From assembly GCA_004356305.1 (NCBI GenBank), contig SMXJ01000063.1, positions 1 through 17,372 on the forward strand: a stretch of DNA of 17,372 nt, written 5' to 3'. The number at the start of each line of letters is the position of its first letter. Position 1 is the stretch's first letter. The notes below the pieces were generated by a model that worked only from the letters and a program-made list of their open reading frames with translations, did not search any database and was not told the origin of the DNA. Source of the stretch: Bacteroidota bacterium (GTDB taxonomy: Bacteria; Bacteroidota; Bacteroidia; Flavobacteriales; Flavobacteriaceae). Shown here piece after piece: positions 1-7,410 of this stretch. The position numbers were made by a program, and so were the translations under genes.

Positions 1-33
1 TCAATGAAAAGGTACAGTTACTGACACTTTGGG

Positions 34-41
34 TATTTTTG
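34..41 (+). promoter_or_regulatory. -7 promoter element of the UbiA-like gene
   Basis: TATTTTTG matches the Bacteroidota -7 consensus TAnnTTTG exactly. It ends 4 nt before the ATG at 46, so transcription should start at or beside the start codon (leaderless or nearly so). No clear -33 TTG/TTTG is visible in the little sequence available upstream. Confidence 0.5.
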
Positions 42-45
42 TGTG

Positions 46-855
46 ATGATGATTTTCAGACGGCTTTTCGACTTTTATATAAATGCTAGTATTCATGTGG
101 CTTTGGCAGTGGCTGCGCTAGCCTATATCACGGTTTGGGAATTGCATTTAGACACATCGCCATACCTTTTCTTATTCGTGTTTTTTGGAGCGATCACGGG
201 CTATAATTTTGTGAAGTATTCAAAATTGGCGGGAATGCATCACCGCAGCCTTGCCCATTCCCTGAGAAACATACAGATTTTTTCTTTTCTTTCCTTCGGA
301 ATTGTTATTTTCTGCATTTTTAATCTTCCTGTTAAAGTGTTGTGGATCACGGCAATTTTTGGCGTATTCACATTTCTATATTCGGCACCCTTTTTTCGGC
401 AAAAAAACCTAAGATCCCTTTCTGGATTTAAAATATTTGTGGTTGCATTGGTTTGGGCAGGGGTTACCGTGTCAGTACCTTTGGCGATGACCGAATTAAC
501 TCTCACATTGGATATAGCGTTGACATTCCTGCAACGATTTTTATTCGTTATTGTGTTAACTCTTCCTTTTGAGATACGGGATCTGCAATATGATCTTGCT
601 AATTTACAAACACTTCCGCAGCGTTTGGGAGTACAGAAAACTAAGTTTTTGGGGATCTTCTTTTTGGTGCTGAGTGTATCCCTTGAAAGATTTAAGGACC
701 TGTTTAACGAGACACACTTTTTGAGCTTTGCGACGGTTTGTCTTCTTGCCGGATTGGCATTAATGGTGAGTGGTAAAAAGCAATCGGGATACTTTGCCTC
801 TTTTTGGGTCGAAAGTATCCCGATTGTATGGATGCTATTTTCTCTTTTTCTCTAA
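46..855 (+). CDS. UbiA-like integral membrane protein (prenyltransferase superfamily)
   Basis: A 269-residue, very hydrophobic protein with about seven to nine membrane segments, the general shape of UbiA-type membrane prenyltransferases, which join isoprenoid chains to aromatic or other acceptors. The segment FEIRDLQYDLANLQTLPQRL (about residues 178-197) fits the second Asp-rich motif of UbiA enzymes (DxxxD followed by TLPxRLG). The first Asp-rich motif, normally NDxxDxxxD, should lie near residues 52-60, but there the sequence is GYNFVKYSK: the Asn remains and the aspartates are gone. It may therefore be a divergent or non-catalytic family member. GTG at 43, ATG at 46 and ATG at 49 are consecutive codons; 46 is chosen because the -7 promoter element lies just upstream. 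It runs into the convergent anti-sigma gene with a 2-bp gap and no terminator. The substrate is unknown. Confidence 0.7.
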   Translation: MMIFRRLFDFYINASIHVALAVAALAYITVWELHLDTSPYLFLFVFFGAITGYNFVKYSKLAGMHHRSLAHSLRNIQIFSFLSFGIVIFCIFNLPVKVLWITAIFGVFTFLYSAPFFRQKNLRSLSGFKIFVVALVWAGVTVSVPLAMTELTLTLDIALTFLQRFLFVIVLTLPFEIRDLQYDLANLQTLPQRLGVQKTKFLGIFFLVLSVSLERFKDLFNETHFLSFATVCLLAGLALMVSGKKQSGYFASFWVESIPIVWMLFSLFL

Positions 856-857
856 TG

Positions 858-1100
858 CTATTCGGTCGTCTCTTTCTGAAGTCTTTCTTTTAATATGCTT
901 TTATCTTCGGCACTCACAGTTTTTACATCCGGGGTTTTTATAAGCTTAGTGAGTTTATTGTTTCGGGCCGTATACTTTCTACAGGCACGACAGTAAATAA
1001 GGTGAAAAATCAATCTGACTTTCTCCCTGAATGTTGCCTCTTTGTACTGATTTTTATCACAAATGTGATTGGCCTTGTCGCATTCTAATTTAAAACTCAT
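858..1100 (-). CDS. small zinc-binding anti-sigma factor
   Basis: An 80-residue soluble protein directly downstream of the ECF sigma gene. It contains H33-x3-C37-x2-C40, the ZAS zinc motif of zinc-dependent anti-sigma factors, with further possible ligands C7, H12 and C14. No membrane segment is visible, so it would act in the cytoplasm, holding the sigma factor until a signal releases it; in known ZAS proteins this is often thiol oxidation. The reading frame is open back to a TTG at 1133 that overlaps the sigma gene, but the ATG at 1100 is preferred: it lies 8 bp past the sigma stop and gives a normal start (MSFKLECDK). The tail is charged and probably helical. That it pairs with this sigma factor is inferred from adjacency and the motif. 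Confidence 0.75.
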   Translation of the reverse strand: MSFKLECDKANHICDKNQYKEATFREKVRLIFHLIYCRACRKYTARNNKLTKLIKTPDVKTVSAEDKSILKERLQKETTE

Positions 1101-1108
1101 AAACTCTA

Positions 1109-1660
1109 CTAAAACCAACTTTTCTCCAGACAATCGGCCATCGCTTTACGCGCGCGGTGGATGATCACCCAAAGGTTAGACGGTGTTATATTATATTCAT
1201 TACAAATGGTTTCGGTATCGATACCATCTATTGTTTTCTTTCTAAAAATGGCGGCCTGTTTTTCAGCCAGCCCTTCCAGGCACCCAAATATAGCCATTCC
1301 CAATTCTTCATTTTCCATGGTATCTTCGGCGGTTTTATCATAAGGGTCACTTATTCGTTCTTCCAACCAATCGCCTTCGCTTTCTCCATCGCTGTAAGTC
1401 ACCCGTATTTCGGCTTTGCCTTTATTGGAATTAATTTTGCGGTAATGATCGATAATTTTTCGTTTTAAAATAGAAATGAGCCAGGTACGCTCAGTTGCTT
1501 CTCCCTTAAAATTATCTTTGGATTTTAATCCTGCCAGGAAGGTCTCACTGATTAAATCTTGTGCGATCTCGTGATTATTCACTCGTACAATGGTATAATT
1601 ATACAAGTAGTCTGAATACTTATCTACCCACAAATTAGGATTTAACAAGTTGATTGGCAT
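1109..1660 (-). CDS. ECF-type RNA polymerase sigma-70 factor
   Basis: A 183-residue sigma factor with only regions 2 and 4, as in the extracytoplasmic-function group. Region 2 (about residues 12-75) shows the helix AQDLISETFLAGL, a FKGEATERTWLISIL stretch and KRKIIDHYRK, which normally contact core polymerase and the -10 DNA. Region 4 (about 125-178) has the helix-turn-helix ending NITPSNLWVIIHRARKAM, for -35 recognition. The linker (about 80-115) is acidic. The wording of region 2 recalls the Bacteroidota sigma subfamily TIGR02943, from memory only. It is the first gene of a two-gene operon with the zinc anti-sigma factor. The ATG at 1660 is the first in frame and leaves the usual short N-terminus. 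Its regulon cannot be deduced here. Confidence 0.88.
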   Translation of the reverse strand: MPINLLNPNLWVDKYSDYLYNYTIVRVNNHEIAQDLISETFLAGLKSKDNFKGEATERTWLISILKRKIIDHYRKINSNKGKAEIRVTYSDGESEGDWLEERISDPYDKTAEDTMENEELGMAIFGCLEGLAEKQAAIFRKKTIDGIDTETICNEYNITPSNLWVIIHRARKAMADCLEKSWF

Positions 1661-1683
1661 AGCGGCTTGGTCGAAGTTTTTAT

Positions 1684-1691
1684 CAAAAATA
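1684..1691 (-). promoter_or_regulatory. -7 promoter element of the sigma/anti-sigma operon
   Basis: On the minus strand TATTTTTG fits TAnnTTTG and lies 23 nt upstream of the sigma factor ATG. A convincing -33 element is not visible in the AT-rich stretch above it. Other than this, the 115 bp between the sigma gene and the peptidase gene hold nothing I can identify. Confidence 0.4.
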
Positions 1692-1775
1692 ACTAAAGTT
1701 TATGATACCTTAGGTTTTTTATCGCTTATAATATTTATACAGGAATTTAATGTGCATTGTTTATCCGGAGAGAAT

Positions 1776-3797
1776 CTATTTGTCGATCAGCCCTGCACGC
1801 TCCAATAAAGCCTCCGGATCGGGTTTCTGCCCACGGAATTTCACATACAACTCCATAGGATCTTGAGTTCCACCTTGCGAGAGAATATGGTTCTTGAACT
1901 TATCCGCCACCTTTTTATTGAAAATCCCCTCTTTTTTGAAATAAGCAAAAGCGTCTGCATCCAAAACTTCGGCCCATTTGTAGCTATAATAGCCCGCCGA
2001 ATAACCCCCTTGAAAGATATGTGAGAAAGATGTGCACATGCAAGTTTCTTGTGTATCGGGGTAAAGTTTTGTGTCTCCAAAGGCTTCGGATTCAAATTTT
2101 TTTACATCCGTTATCCCGGAAGGATCTGCACCATGCCATGCCATATCCAATAAGCCGAAACTCAGTTGGCGCAAGGTTTTCATACCTTCGTGAAAGGTAG
2201 CAGATTCCTTTATCTTCTTTATCAGGTCCATCGGAATGACTTCTCCCGTCTCATAATGGGTCGCGAATAATTCGAGGGTTTCTTTCTCGTAACACCAGTT
2301 TTCAAGAACCTGACTGGGTAATTCTACAAAGTCCCAATAAACACTTGTTCCTGATAGCCCCTTGTAGGTTGTATTTGCCAACATCCCGTGCAAGGAATGT
2401 CCGAATTCGTGAAACAGAGTAGTTACTTCGTTGAAGGTAAGCAAAGACGGTTTGCTCTTTGTAGGCTTGGTGAAATTGCAAACGATCGAAACATGAGGCC
2501 TGTCATTTATACCATTCTTGATCTGTTGTGGTTTATAGGATGTCATCCAGGCCCCACCTCGTTTTCCTGGTCGTGGATGGAAATCGGCGTAAAAAATGGC
2601 TGCCAAGGCTCCTTCTGCATCTAAAACACGATAGGTTTTTACATCTTCGTGGTAGCTGTCAATAGAGCCATCTGACTCAAATCGCAATCCATATAGTTTT
2701 TTGGCTACCGTAAAAACTCCATCGATCACATTCTCCAATTTGAAATAGGGCTTGAGTTTTTCGTCATCAAGATCCAATCGTTTTTGTTTTAGCTTTTCAG
2801 CGTAATAGGGGCCATCCCATTTTTGGAGCAGGTCGATGTCATCCAAGTCTTTAGCAAAGACTTTTAATTCGTCAAATTCCTTAAGTGCCGCAGGCTTTGC
2901 CTTGTCCAGTAATCCGTCTAAAAATGATCGTACCTTTTGCGGTGTTTCAGCCATTCGCTCTTCCAACACAAAATGGGCGTGACTTTCATAGCCTAACAAT
3001 GAGGCTCTTTGGTGACGCAGATTGGCTATTTTCAACACGTTTTGCTCGTTGTTGTATTTGTTCGGCTGAAAAGCTCTTGCACCAAATGCGATGGTTAATT
3101 TTTTACGTAGTTCACGATTGTCTGAATAGGTCGTAAACGGAATAAAACTGGGGTGGTCCAGGGTAAATACCCAACCGTCTTTTCCTTTTTCTTTGGCTGT
3201 TTGGGCAGCGGCTTCTTTTGCCCCTTCAGGCAAACCCGACAGATCTGCCTCATTTGTGACATGCATCTCAAAGGCATTGGTTTCGGCCAGAACATTTTCT
3301 CCAAATGTTAGTTTAAGTTTGGAAAGATCGGAATCAATTTTACGGAGCGTTTTCTTTTGCTCTTCGGAAAGGTTTGCTCCGTTTCTCGAAAAGCCTTTGT
3401 ATTGTTTTTCCAGTAGCATTTGTTGCTCACCATTCAAAGTGATATCATTTCTTGATTCGTAGACCGTTTTCACTTTGGCGAATAGTTCCTCATTGAGTAG
3501 TAGGTCATTATTAAAATCGGATAATAACGGGGAAACTTCTTGCGCTATTTCCTGAATTTTAGGATTGGTTTCGGCACTATTCAGATTGAAAAAGATACTT
3601 GTGGCACGTTCCAGCTGCATCCCGGTATTTTCAAGAGCTTCCACCGTGTTCTTGAAAGTTGGTGGATCTGGATCGTCAACTATGGCAGCAATTTCTTTTT
3701 TTGTGATTGCGATCAGATCTTTGATGGCGGGCAGAAAGTGCCCGTCATTAATTTCTGAAAAGGGAGCGGTATCGAATTTAAGAAGTAGTGGATTCAT
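1776..3797 (-). CDS. M3-family zinc oligopeptidase (oligopeptidase A / Dcp type)
   Basis: A 673-residue metallopeptidase of the thimet oligopeptidase family (M3), which in bacteria degrades short peptides in the cytoplasm or periplasm. The zinc site is HEFGH at residues 463-467, with the third ligand probably E492 in the WDFVELPSQ segment 25 residues later, the spacing expected for M3. Length and the long helical N-terminus fit the family; the C-terminus has the conserved YSAGYYSYKWAEVLDAD region. No signal peptide is seen, so a cytoplasmic location is likely. The frame is open to a TTG at 3809, but the ATG at 3797 (MNPLLLKF) is the better start. It lies 23 bp after purE on the same strand and is probably the last gene of the purK-purE operon. 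Whether it is closer to PrlC or to Dcp cannot be decided by eye. Confidence 0.92.
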   Translation of the reverse strand: MNPLLLKFDTAPFSEINDGHFLPAIKDLIAITKKEIAAIVDDPDPPTFKNTVEALENTGMQLERATSIFFNLNSAETNPKIQEIAQEVSPLLSDFNNDLLLNEELFAKVKTVYESRNDITLNGEQQMLLEKQYKGFSRNGANLSEEQKKTLRKIDSDLSKLKLTFGENVLAETNAFEMHVTNEADLSGLPEGAKEAAAQTAKEKGKDGWVFTLDHPSFIPFTTYSDNRELRKKLTIAFGARAFQPNKYNNEQNVLKIANLRHQRASLLGYESHAHFVLEERMAETPQKVRSFLDGLLDKAKPAALKEFDELKVFAKDLDDIDLLQKWDGPYYAEKLKQKRLDLDDEKLKPYFKLENVIDGVFTVAKKLYGLRFESDGSIDSYHEDVKTYRVLDAEGALAAIFYADFHPRPGKRGGAWMTSYKPQQIKNGINDRPHVSIVCNFTKPTKSKPSLLTFNEVTTLFHEFGHSLHGMLANTTYKGLSGTSVYWDFVELPSQVLENWCYEKETLELFATHYETGEVIPMDLIKKIKESATFHEGMKTLRQLSFGLLDMAWHGADPSGITDVKKFESEAFGDTKLYPDTQETCMCTSFSHIFQGGYSAGYYSYKWAEVLDADAFAYFKKEGIFNKKVADKFKNHILSQGGTQDPMELYVKFRGQKPDPEALLERAGLIDK

Positions 3798-3820
3798 TGT
3801 AATTATCAAATACCTGGTCG

Positions 3821-4312
3821 TTATTTTCCCCCCCTCACTTTCTTGGCTCCTTCTTCCACTTTTATCTTCAATTCATCCTTGTAGGTAAGAATTTTATCCA
3901 AAACACATTTATCTGCGGTGCCAATTATTTGAGCCGCCAGTATTCCTGCATTTTTGGCACCATTGAGGGCAACCGTAGCTACGGGTACGCCACCGGGCAT
4001 TTGTAAAATAGACAGCACCGAATCCCATCCATCGATAGAATTACTGGATTTTACCGGCACCCCAATTACCGGCAATGGAGAAAGTGCCGCGATCATTCCT
4101 GGCAGATGAGCGGCTCCTCCTGCTCCTGCAATGATAACGTTGATCCCTCTTTCGTGGGCGTTTTTTCCGTAGTCATAAAGTTTGTCCGGTGTTCGGTGGG
4201 CCGAAACAATATCGACTTCCACATCAATGTCAAATCCTTTTAATATATCCACCGCATCCTGCATTACGTGCAGGTCGCTGGTACTTCCCATGATGATTCC
4301 TACTTTACTCAT
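3821..4312 (-). CDS. purE: N5-carboxyaminoimidazole ribonucleotide mutase
   Basis: Class I PurE: it moves the carboxyl group of N5-CAIR to C4, giving CAIR in de novo purine synthesis. The 163-residue length is normal for the class. The N-terminal GIIMGSTSD phosphate-binding segment (residues 5-13), SAHRTPD with the catalytic-site H39 and R40, and the glycine-rich GAGGAAHLPGM loop (about 73-83) are all intact. It acts directly after PurK, whose gene precedes it by 27 bp, so the two genes supply consecutive steps. The presence of PurK confirms the bacterial two-step route rather than the animal class II PurE. The ATG at 4312 is preceded by a small GC hairpin. Downstream, the M3 peptidase gene follows after 23 bp. 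Confidence 0.96.
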   Translation of the reverse strand: MSKVGIIMGSTSDLHVMQDAVDILKGFDIDVEVDIVSAHRTPDKLYDYGKNAHERGINVIIAGAGGAAHLPGMIAALSPLPVIGVPVKSSNSIDGWDSVLSILQMPGGVPVATVALNGAKNAGILAAQIIGTADKCVLDKILTYKDELKIKVEEGAKKVRGGK

Positions 4313-4320
4313 AATTCATG

Positions 4321-4334
4321 CCCGTGAAAGCGGG
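4321..4334 (-). other. small GC inverted repeat between purK and purE
   Basis: CCCG and CGGG arms around a 6-nt loop lie 8 bp upstream of the purE ATG. In the transcribed strand the stem is only 4 bp, so it may modulate translation start or RNA processing, or mean nothing. Confidence 0.25.
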
Positions 4335-4339
4335 TATCT

Positions 4340-5521
4340 TTAAGTGTTAGCATAATTGTTGTTCTGCTTACTTATTACTTTAATCGTTTTCTTAACTTTT
4401 TCCGCAATTTTTCTCGCTTCGGAAATATCCTTATTCACAATGGTCACATGCCCCATTTTACGAAACGGACGCGTTTGCTTTTTCCCGTAAATATGAGGTG
4501 TTACACCATCCATGGCCATTATTTCTTCAATTTGTTGATACACTACCTCCCCTGTGTGACCTTCGGCACCTACCAGGTTTACCATAATCCCACCCACTTT
4601 ACTATCTGTATTTCCTAAGGGAAGGTCCAGGATAGCCCGTATCTGTTGTTCAAACTGGTTGGTATAACTGGCCTCAATACTATAGTGGCCACTGTTATGT
4701 GGCCTGGGTGCAACTTCGTTAACCAAAATTTCATCCTCGAGGGTTTGAAACAATTCTATGGCCAACAGACCCACATGTTCAAAAGCTTCCGAGACCTTTG
4801 TGGCGATGGTTCTTGCTTTTAGTGCTACAGTTGCATCAATACGTGCAGGGCAGATAACATATTCCACCTGGTTAGCTTCCGGATGGAATTCCATTTCGAC
4901 AACCGGATAAGTTTTTACATCCCCCGACGGATTTCGAGCCACGATCACCGCCAATTCGTTTTTAATGGGAATAAATTTTTCGGCTATACAACTTTCGTCC
5001 GGTAACGGATTGATATCTCCGGCATCTCGAATAATATTCACACCTTTTCCATCATAACCGCCTGTGCAACTTTTCCATACGAATGGATAGTGCAATTCTT
5101 TACGAACGATGGCTTCGTTCAATTCATTCTTATTCTGAAAAATAAAAAATGGTGAGGTAGGTATTCCATGTGTTTTGTAAAATTGTTTTTGGACGCCTTT
5201 ATCCTGAATATTCCGTAATGTTCTGGAAGAAGGATACACTTTTTTTCCTTCAGCTTCTAGTTTTTCAAGAGCCTCGATATTTACACCCTCAATCTCGAAG
5301 GTTAGAACATCCACTTTTTTTCCGAAGTTATACACGGTATCAAAATCCATCAGATCACCTTGTTCAAAGTAGTCACAACCTATGCGGCATGGAGCTTCCG
5401 GACTTGGATCCAGTACGTGCGTGGCAATGTCAAATTTTCGCGTTTCGTAGAGCATCATTTTACCCAATTGGCCGCCGCCTAATATCCCAAGGATGAAATT
5501 GGAAGAAAAATAATTTGCCAT
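4340..5521 (-). CDS. purK: N5-carboxyaminoimidazole ribonucleotide synthase
   Basis: ATP-grasp enzyme that uses ATP and bicarbonate to convert AIR to N5-CAIR in purine biosynthesis. The 393-residue protein has the N-terminal nucleotide-fold motif ILGGGQLGKM (residues 13-22), the ATP-grasp segment around VWKSCTGGYDGKGV (about residues 150-163) and the conserved EVAPRPHNSGHY (around residue 270), which carries metal- and substrate-binding residues. The ATG at 5521 (MANYFSSN) is chosen over an in-frame upstream start because a -7 promoter element ends 4 nt before it. It is the first gene of the purK-purE-M3 peptidase operon and is divergent from adk. The last residues (KQNNNYANT) are low-complexity and probably unordered. 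Confidence 0.95.
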   Translation of the reverse strand: MANYFSSNFILGILGGGQLGKMMLYETRKFDIATHVLDPSPEAPCRIGCDYFEQGDLMDFDTVYNFGKKVDVLTFEIEGVNIEALEKLEAEGKKVYPSSRTLRNIQDKGVQKQFYKTHGIPTSPFFIFQNKNELNEAIVRKELHYPFVWKSCTGGYDGKGVNIIRDAGDINPLPDESCIAEKFIPIKNELAVIVARNPSGDVKTYPVVEMEFHPEANQVEYVICPARIDATVALKARTIATKVSEAFEHVGLLAIELFQTLEDEILVNEVAPRPHNSGHYSIEASYTNQFEQQIRAILDLPLGNTDSKVGGIMVNLVGAEGHTGEVVYQQIEEIMAMDGVTPHIYGKKQTRPFRKMGHVTIVNKDISEARKIAEKVKKTIKVISKQNNNYANT

Positions 5522-5524
5522 GGC

Positions 5525-5533
5525 GCAAAGGTA
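5525..5533 (-). promoter_or_regulatory. -7 promoter element of purK
   Basis: The minus strand reads TACCTTTGC, an exact TAnnTTTG plus the frequent trailing C. A TTG about 22 bp upstream could serve as -33. The element ends so close to the purK ATG (5521) that the mRNA should begin at or next to the A of the start codon. Confidence 0.6.
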
Positions 5534-5641
5534 CAATCTTCTTTGAAATGCCGCTCAACTATTGTCTAAAACTCGTGGATAATGTTTCATTAAGCATTGC
5601 ATCTTCCTATAAAAACAATGATTTAGCACAGATGAAATAGG

Positions 5642-5650
5642 TATCTTTGC
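5642..5650 (+). promoter_or_regulatory. -7 promoter element of adk
   Basis: TATCTTTGC matches TAnnTTTGC; a weak TTTA lies 16 bp upstream in the -33 position. Start of transcription is expected near 5655-5658, giving adk a leader of about 48 nt if the ATG at 5705 is used. Confidence 0.6.
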
Positions 5651-5704
5651 ACCCTTGTAATGCGGAGATTTTTAAAATCATTTTTTAAGAAGAAAAGTAA
5701 GCGA

Positions 5705-6277
5705 ATGAAGAACATCGTATTATTTGGTCCCCCGGGTGCAGGAAAAGGAACCCAGGCCGAAATTTTAAAGAAAAAATATCAACTCGTACATATCTCAACC
5801 GGAGATGTATTTCGTTACAACATAAAAAATGCAACCGAATTGGGGACACTCGCAAAATCGTATATGGACAGGGGAAATTTGGTACCGGACGAAGTGACTA
5901 TCAATATGCTCAATGCCGAAGTGGAGAAAAACGTGGGTGCCAACGGCTTTATTTTCGATGGCTTTCCTCGTACCCCGGTTCAGGCTGAGGCTTTGGCAAA
6001 ATTGATGGATGAGAGGGAGAGTCAGATCAATGCTATGGTTGCACTGGAAGTGAATGATGAGATCTTGGTTGAACGACTTTTGGAAAGAGGAAAATCAAGT
6101 GGGAGGCCGGATGACGCCAATGAAGAGGTAATTCGTGAGCGTATTTCCGAATATTACAGAAAGACCGATATTTTAAAGGAATATTATCAAAAACAAGGGA
6201 AATATTTCGGTGTGGATGGTGTAGGGAGTATTGAAGAGATTTTCGAACGATTGAGTGAGGTGATTAACAAACTATAA
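5705..6277 (+). CDS. adk: adenylate kinase
   Basis: Interconverts ATP + AMP and 2 ADP, setting the cellular adenylate balance. The P-loop GPPGAGKGT lies at residues 8-16, the AMP-binding STGD at 31-34 and DGFPRT at 85-90; the LID segment RGKSSGRPDD is the short, zinc-free type, in line with the 190-residue length. The frame is open to an ATG at 5660, which would add a basic 15-residue extension (MRRFLKSFFKKKSKR); the family's usual N-terminus (MKNIVLFGPPGAGKGT) favours 5705. An A/G-rich stretch precedes 5705. adk sits divergent from purK and 68 bp ahead of obg, a grouping that makes sense for purine nucleotide supply. Confidence 0.96.
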   Translation: MKNIVLFGPPGAGKGTQAEILKKKYQLVHISTGDVFRYNIKNATELGTLAKSYMDRGNLVPDEVTINMLNAEVEKNVGANGFIFDGFPRTPVQAEALAKLMDERESQINAMVALEVNDEILVERLLERGKSSGRPDDANEEVIRERISEYYRKTDILKEYYQKQGKYFGVDGVGSIEEIFERLSEVINKL

Positions 6278-6290
6278 ATGCAAAACCGAA

Positions 6291-6315
6291 AAAGTTTATC
6301 TACATAGATAACTTT
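6291..6315 (+). other. inverted repeat between adk and obg
   Basis: AAAGTT-T-ATCT / AGAT-AACTTT forms about 10 base pairs with one bulged T and a 4-nt loop, followed by a pyrimidine-rich stretch (CACCTTTTTCCTTT). It may be a weak terminator or attenuator trimming adk transcripts before obg; the stem is AT-rich, so this is uncertain. Confidence 0.4.
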
Positions 6316-6345
6316 CACCTTTTTCCTTTATTATTTTACAGTATT

Positions 6346-7347
6346 ATGACCGAAGGCAATTTTGTAGACTATGTTAAAATTCACGTTGCGTCCGGAAAAG
6401 GAGGGCAGGGAAGTGCGCACTTACGTCGCGAAAAGTACATCCCAAAAGGAGGTCCCGATGGTGGCGATGGGGGTCGGGGTGGTCACATTACACTGAGGGC
6501 CAACAACAATATGTGGACGCTCTACCACTTAAAATTTAAACGTCACTATAAAGCAGGTCACGGTATGGCAGGAGGAAAGCAGACCAGTACCGGAGCTAAT
6601 GGCCAGGATGTATATATAGATGTTCCGTTGGGAACGACTATTAAAAATACAGATACCGGGGAAATGATAAAAGAACTGCTCGAAAACGGGGAAGAATTGA
6701 TCATCGCCAAAGGAGGAATGGGAGGTCGAGGCAATAGTCACTTTAAGAGTGCCACCCGTCAAACTCCTCGCTATGCACAACCCGGATTGGAAGGAGAAGA
6801 AGGTAACTTTACCCTGGAGATGAAAGTACTGGCCGATGTAGGGCTCGTAGGATTCCCAAATGCCGGAAAGTCAACTTTACTCTCGGTGATCACTGCTGCG
6901 AAACCCAAAATTGCCAATTACGAATTTACAACTCTAAGGCCGAACTTAGGAATTGTGGATTACCGAGATTACCGATCATTTGTGATGGCAGATATCCCGG
7001 GGATCATTGAAGGCGCTGCGGAAGGAAAAGGCCTGGGACATTATTTTTTACGTCACATTGAACGCAATTCCACACTGTTATTCTTGATCCCGGCCGATGC
7101 AGATGATATCCGCAAGCAGTATGATATTCTTTTGGACGAATTACGGCGCTACAATCCCGAAATGTTGGACAAAGAACGCCTGATCGGCATCTCCAAGAGC
7201 GATATGCTCGATGATGAACTAAAAGCCGAAATGAAGACAGAACTCGACAAAGATCTCGAAGGAATTCCCTATCTGTTCTTTTCATCCATTGCGCAACAGG
7301 GTTTGATGGAGCTGAAGGATGAATTGTGGAAGATGCTTAATTCTTAG
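6346..7347 (+). CDS. obg: Obg-family GTPase (ribosome assembly)
   Basis: Conserved GTPase acting in late 50S ribosomal subunit assembly and stress signalling. The glycine-rich Obg fold occupies about residues 1-160, with the typical stretch HLRREKYIPKGGPDGGDGG. The G domain follows: G1 GFPNAGKST at 169-177, the switch region with TTLRPNLG, G3 DIPG at 216-219, a G4 variant SKSD in place of NKxD, and G5 around SSIAQQG near the end. The protein ends soon after the G domain (333 residues), without the extra C-terminal domain found in some Gram-positive Obg proteins. The ATG at 6346 is the first in frame and matches the family start. It is probably transcribed with adk, though the inverted repeat between them may reduce read-through. 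Confidence 0.95.
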   Translation: MTEGNFVDYVKIHVASGKGGQGSAHLRREKYIPKGGPDGGDGGRGGHITLRANNNMWTLYHLKFKRHYKAGHGMAGGKQTSTGANGQDVYIDVPLGTTIKNTDTGEMIKELLENGEELIIAKGGMGGRGNSHFKSATRQTPRYAQPGLEGEEGNFTLEMKVLADVGLVGFPNAGKSTLLSVITAAKPKIANYEFTTLRPNLGIVDYRDYRSFVMADIPGIIEGAAEGKGLGHYFLRHIERNSTLLFLIPADADDIRKQYDILLDELRRYNPEMLDKERLIGISKSDMLDDELKAEMKTELDKDLEGIPYLFFSSIAQQGLMELKDELWKMLNS

Positions 7348-7396
7348 AATATTTTTTATGACCTGGTTTTACAATACATTAGTCTACTTTTTTATG

Positions 7397-7406
7397 TAAT
7401 TTTTGC
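7397..7406 (+). promoter_or_regulatory. -7 promoter element of the DUF4136 lipoprotein gene
   Basis: TAATTTTTGC resembles TAnnTTTGC with one extra base in the spacer. The TTTG ends 5 nt before the ATG at 7411, again predicting a leaderless or near-leaderless mRNA. No clear -33 is seen. Confidence 0.4.
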
Positions 7407-7410
7407 AACT

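Noticed and set aside
858..1133. Longer anti-sigma start at TTG 1133
   Set aside because: It would overlap the sigma gene by 25 bp and add a non-conserved stretch; the ATG at 1100 is the normal choice.
1157..1468. Plus-strand open frame of 103 codons opposite the sigma factor gene
   Set aside because: It is the antisense shadow of a well-supported sigma factor and shows no family features, signal or start context.
1701..1722. ACCTTAGGT followed by six T as a plus-strand terminator
   Set aside because: The stem would be 3-4 bp, and no plus-strand gene ends near it.
3193..3888. Several plus-strand open frames opposite the M3 peptidase and purE start
   Set aside because: They lie fully antisense to a complete conserved enzyme, have atypical composition (Cys-, Ser- and Phe-rich) and no plausible start or neighbour relation.
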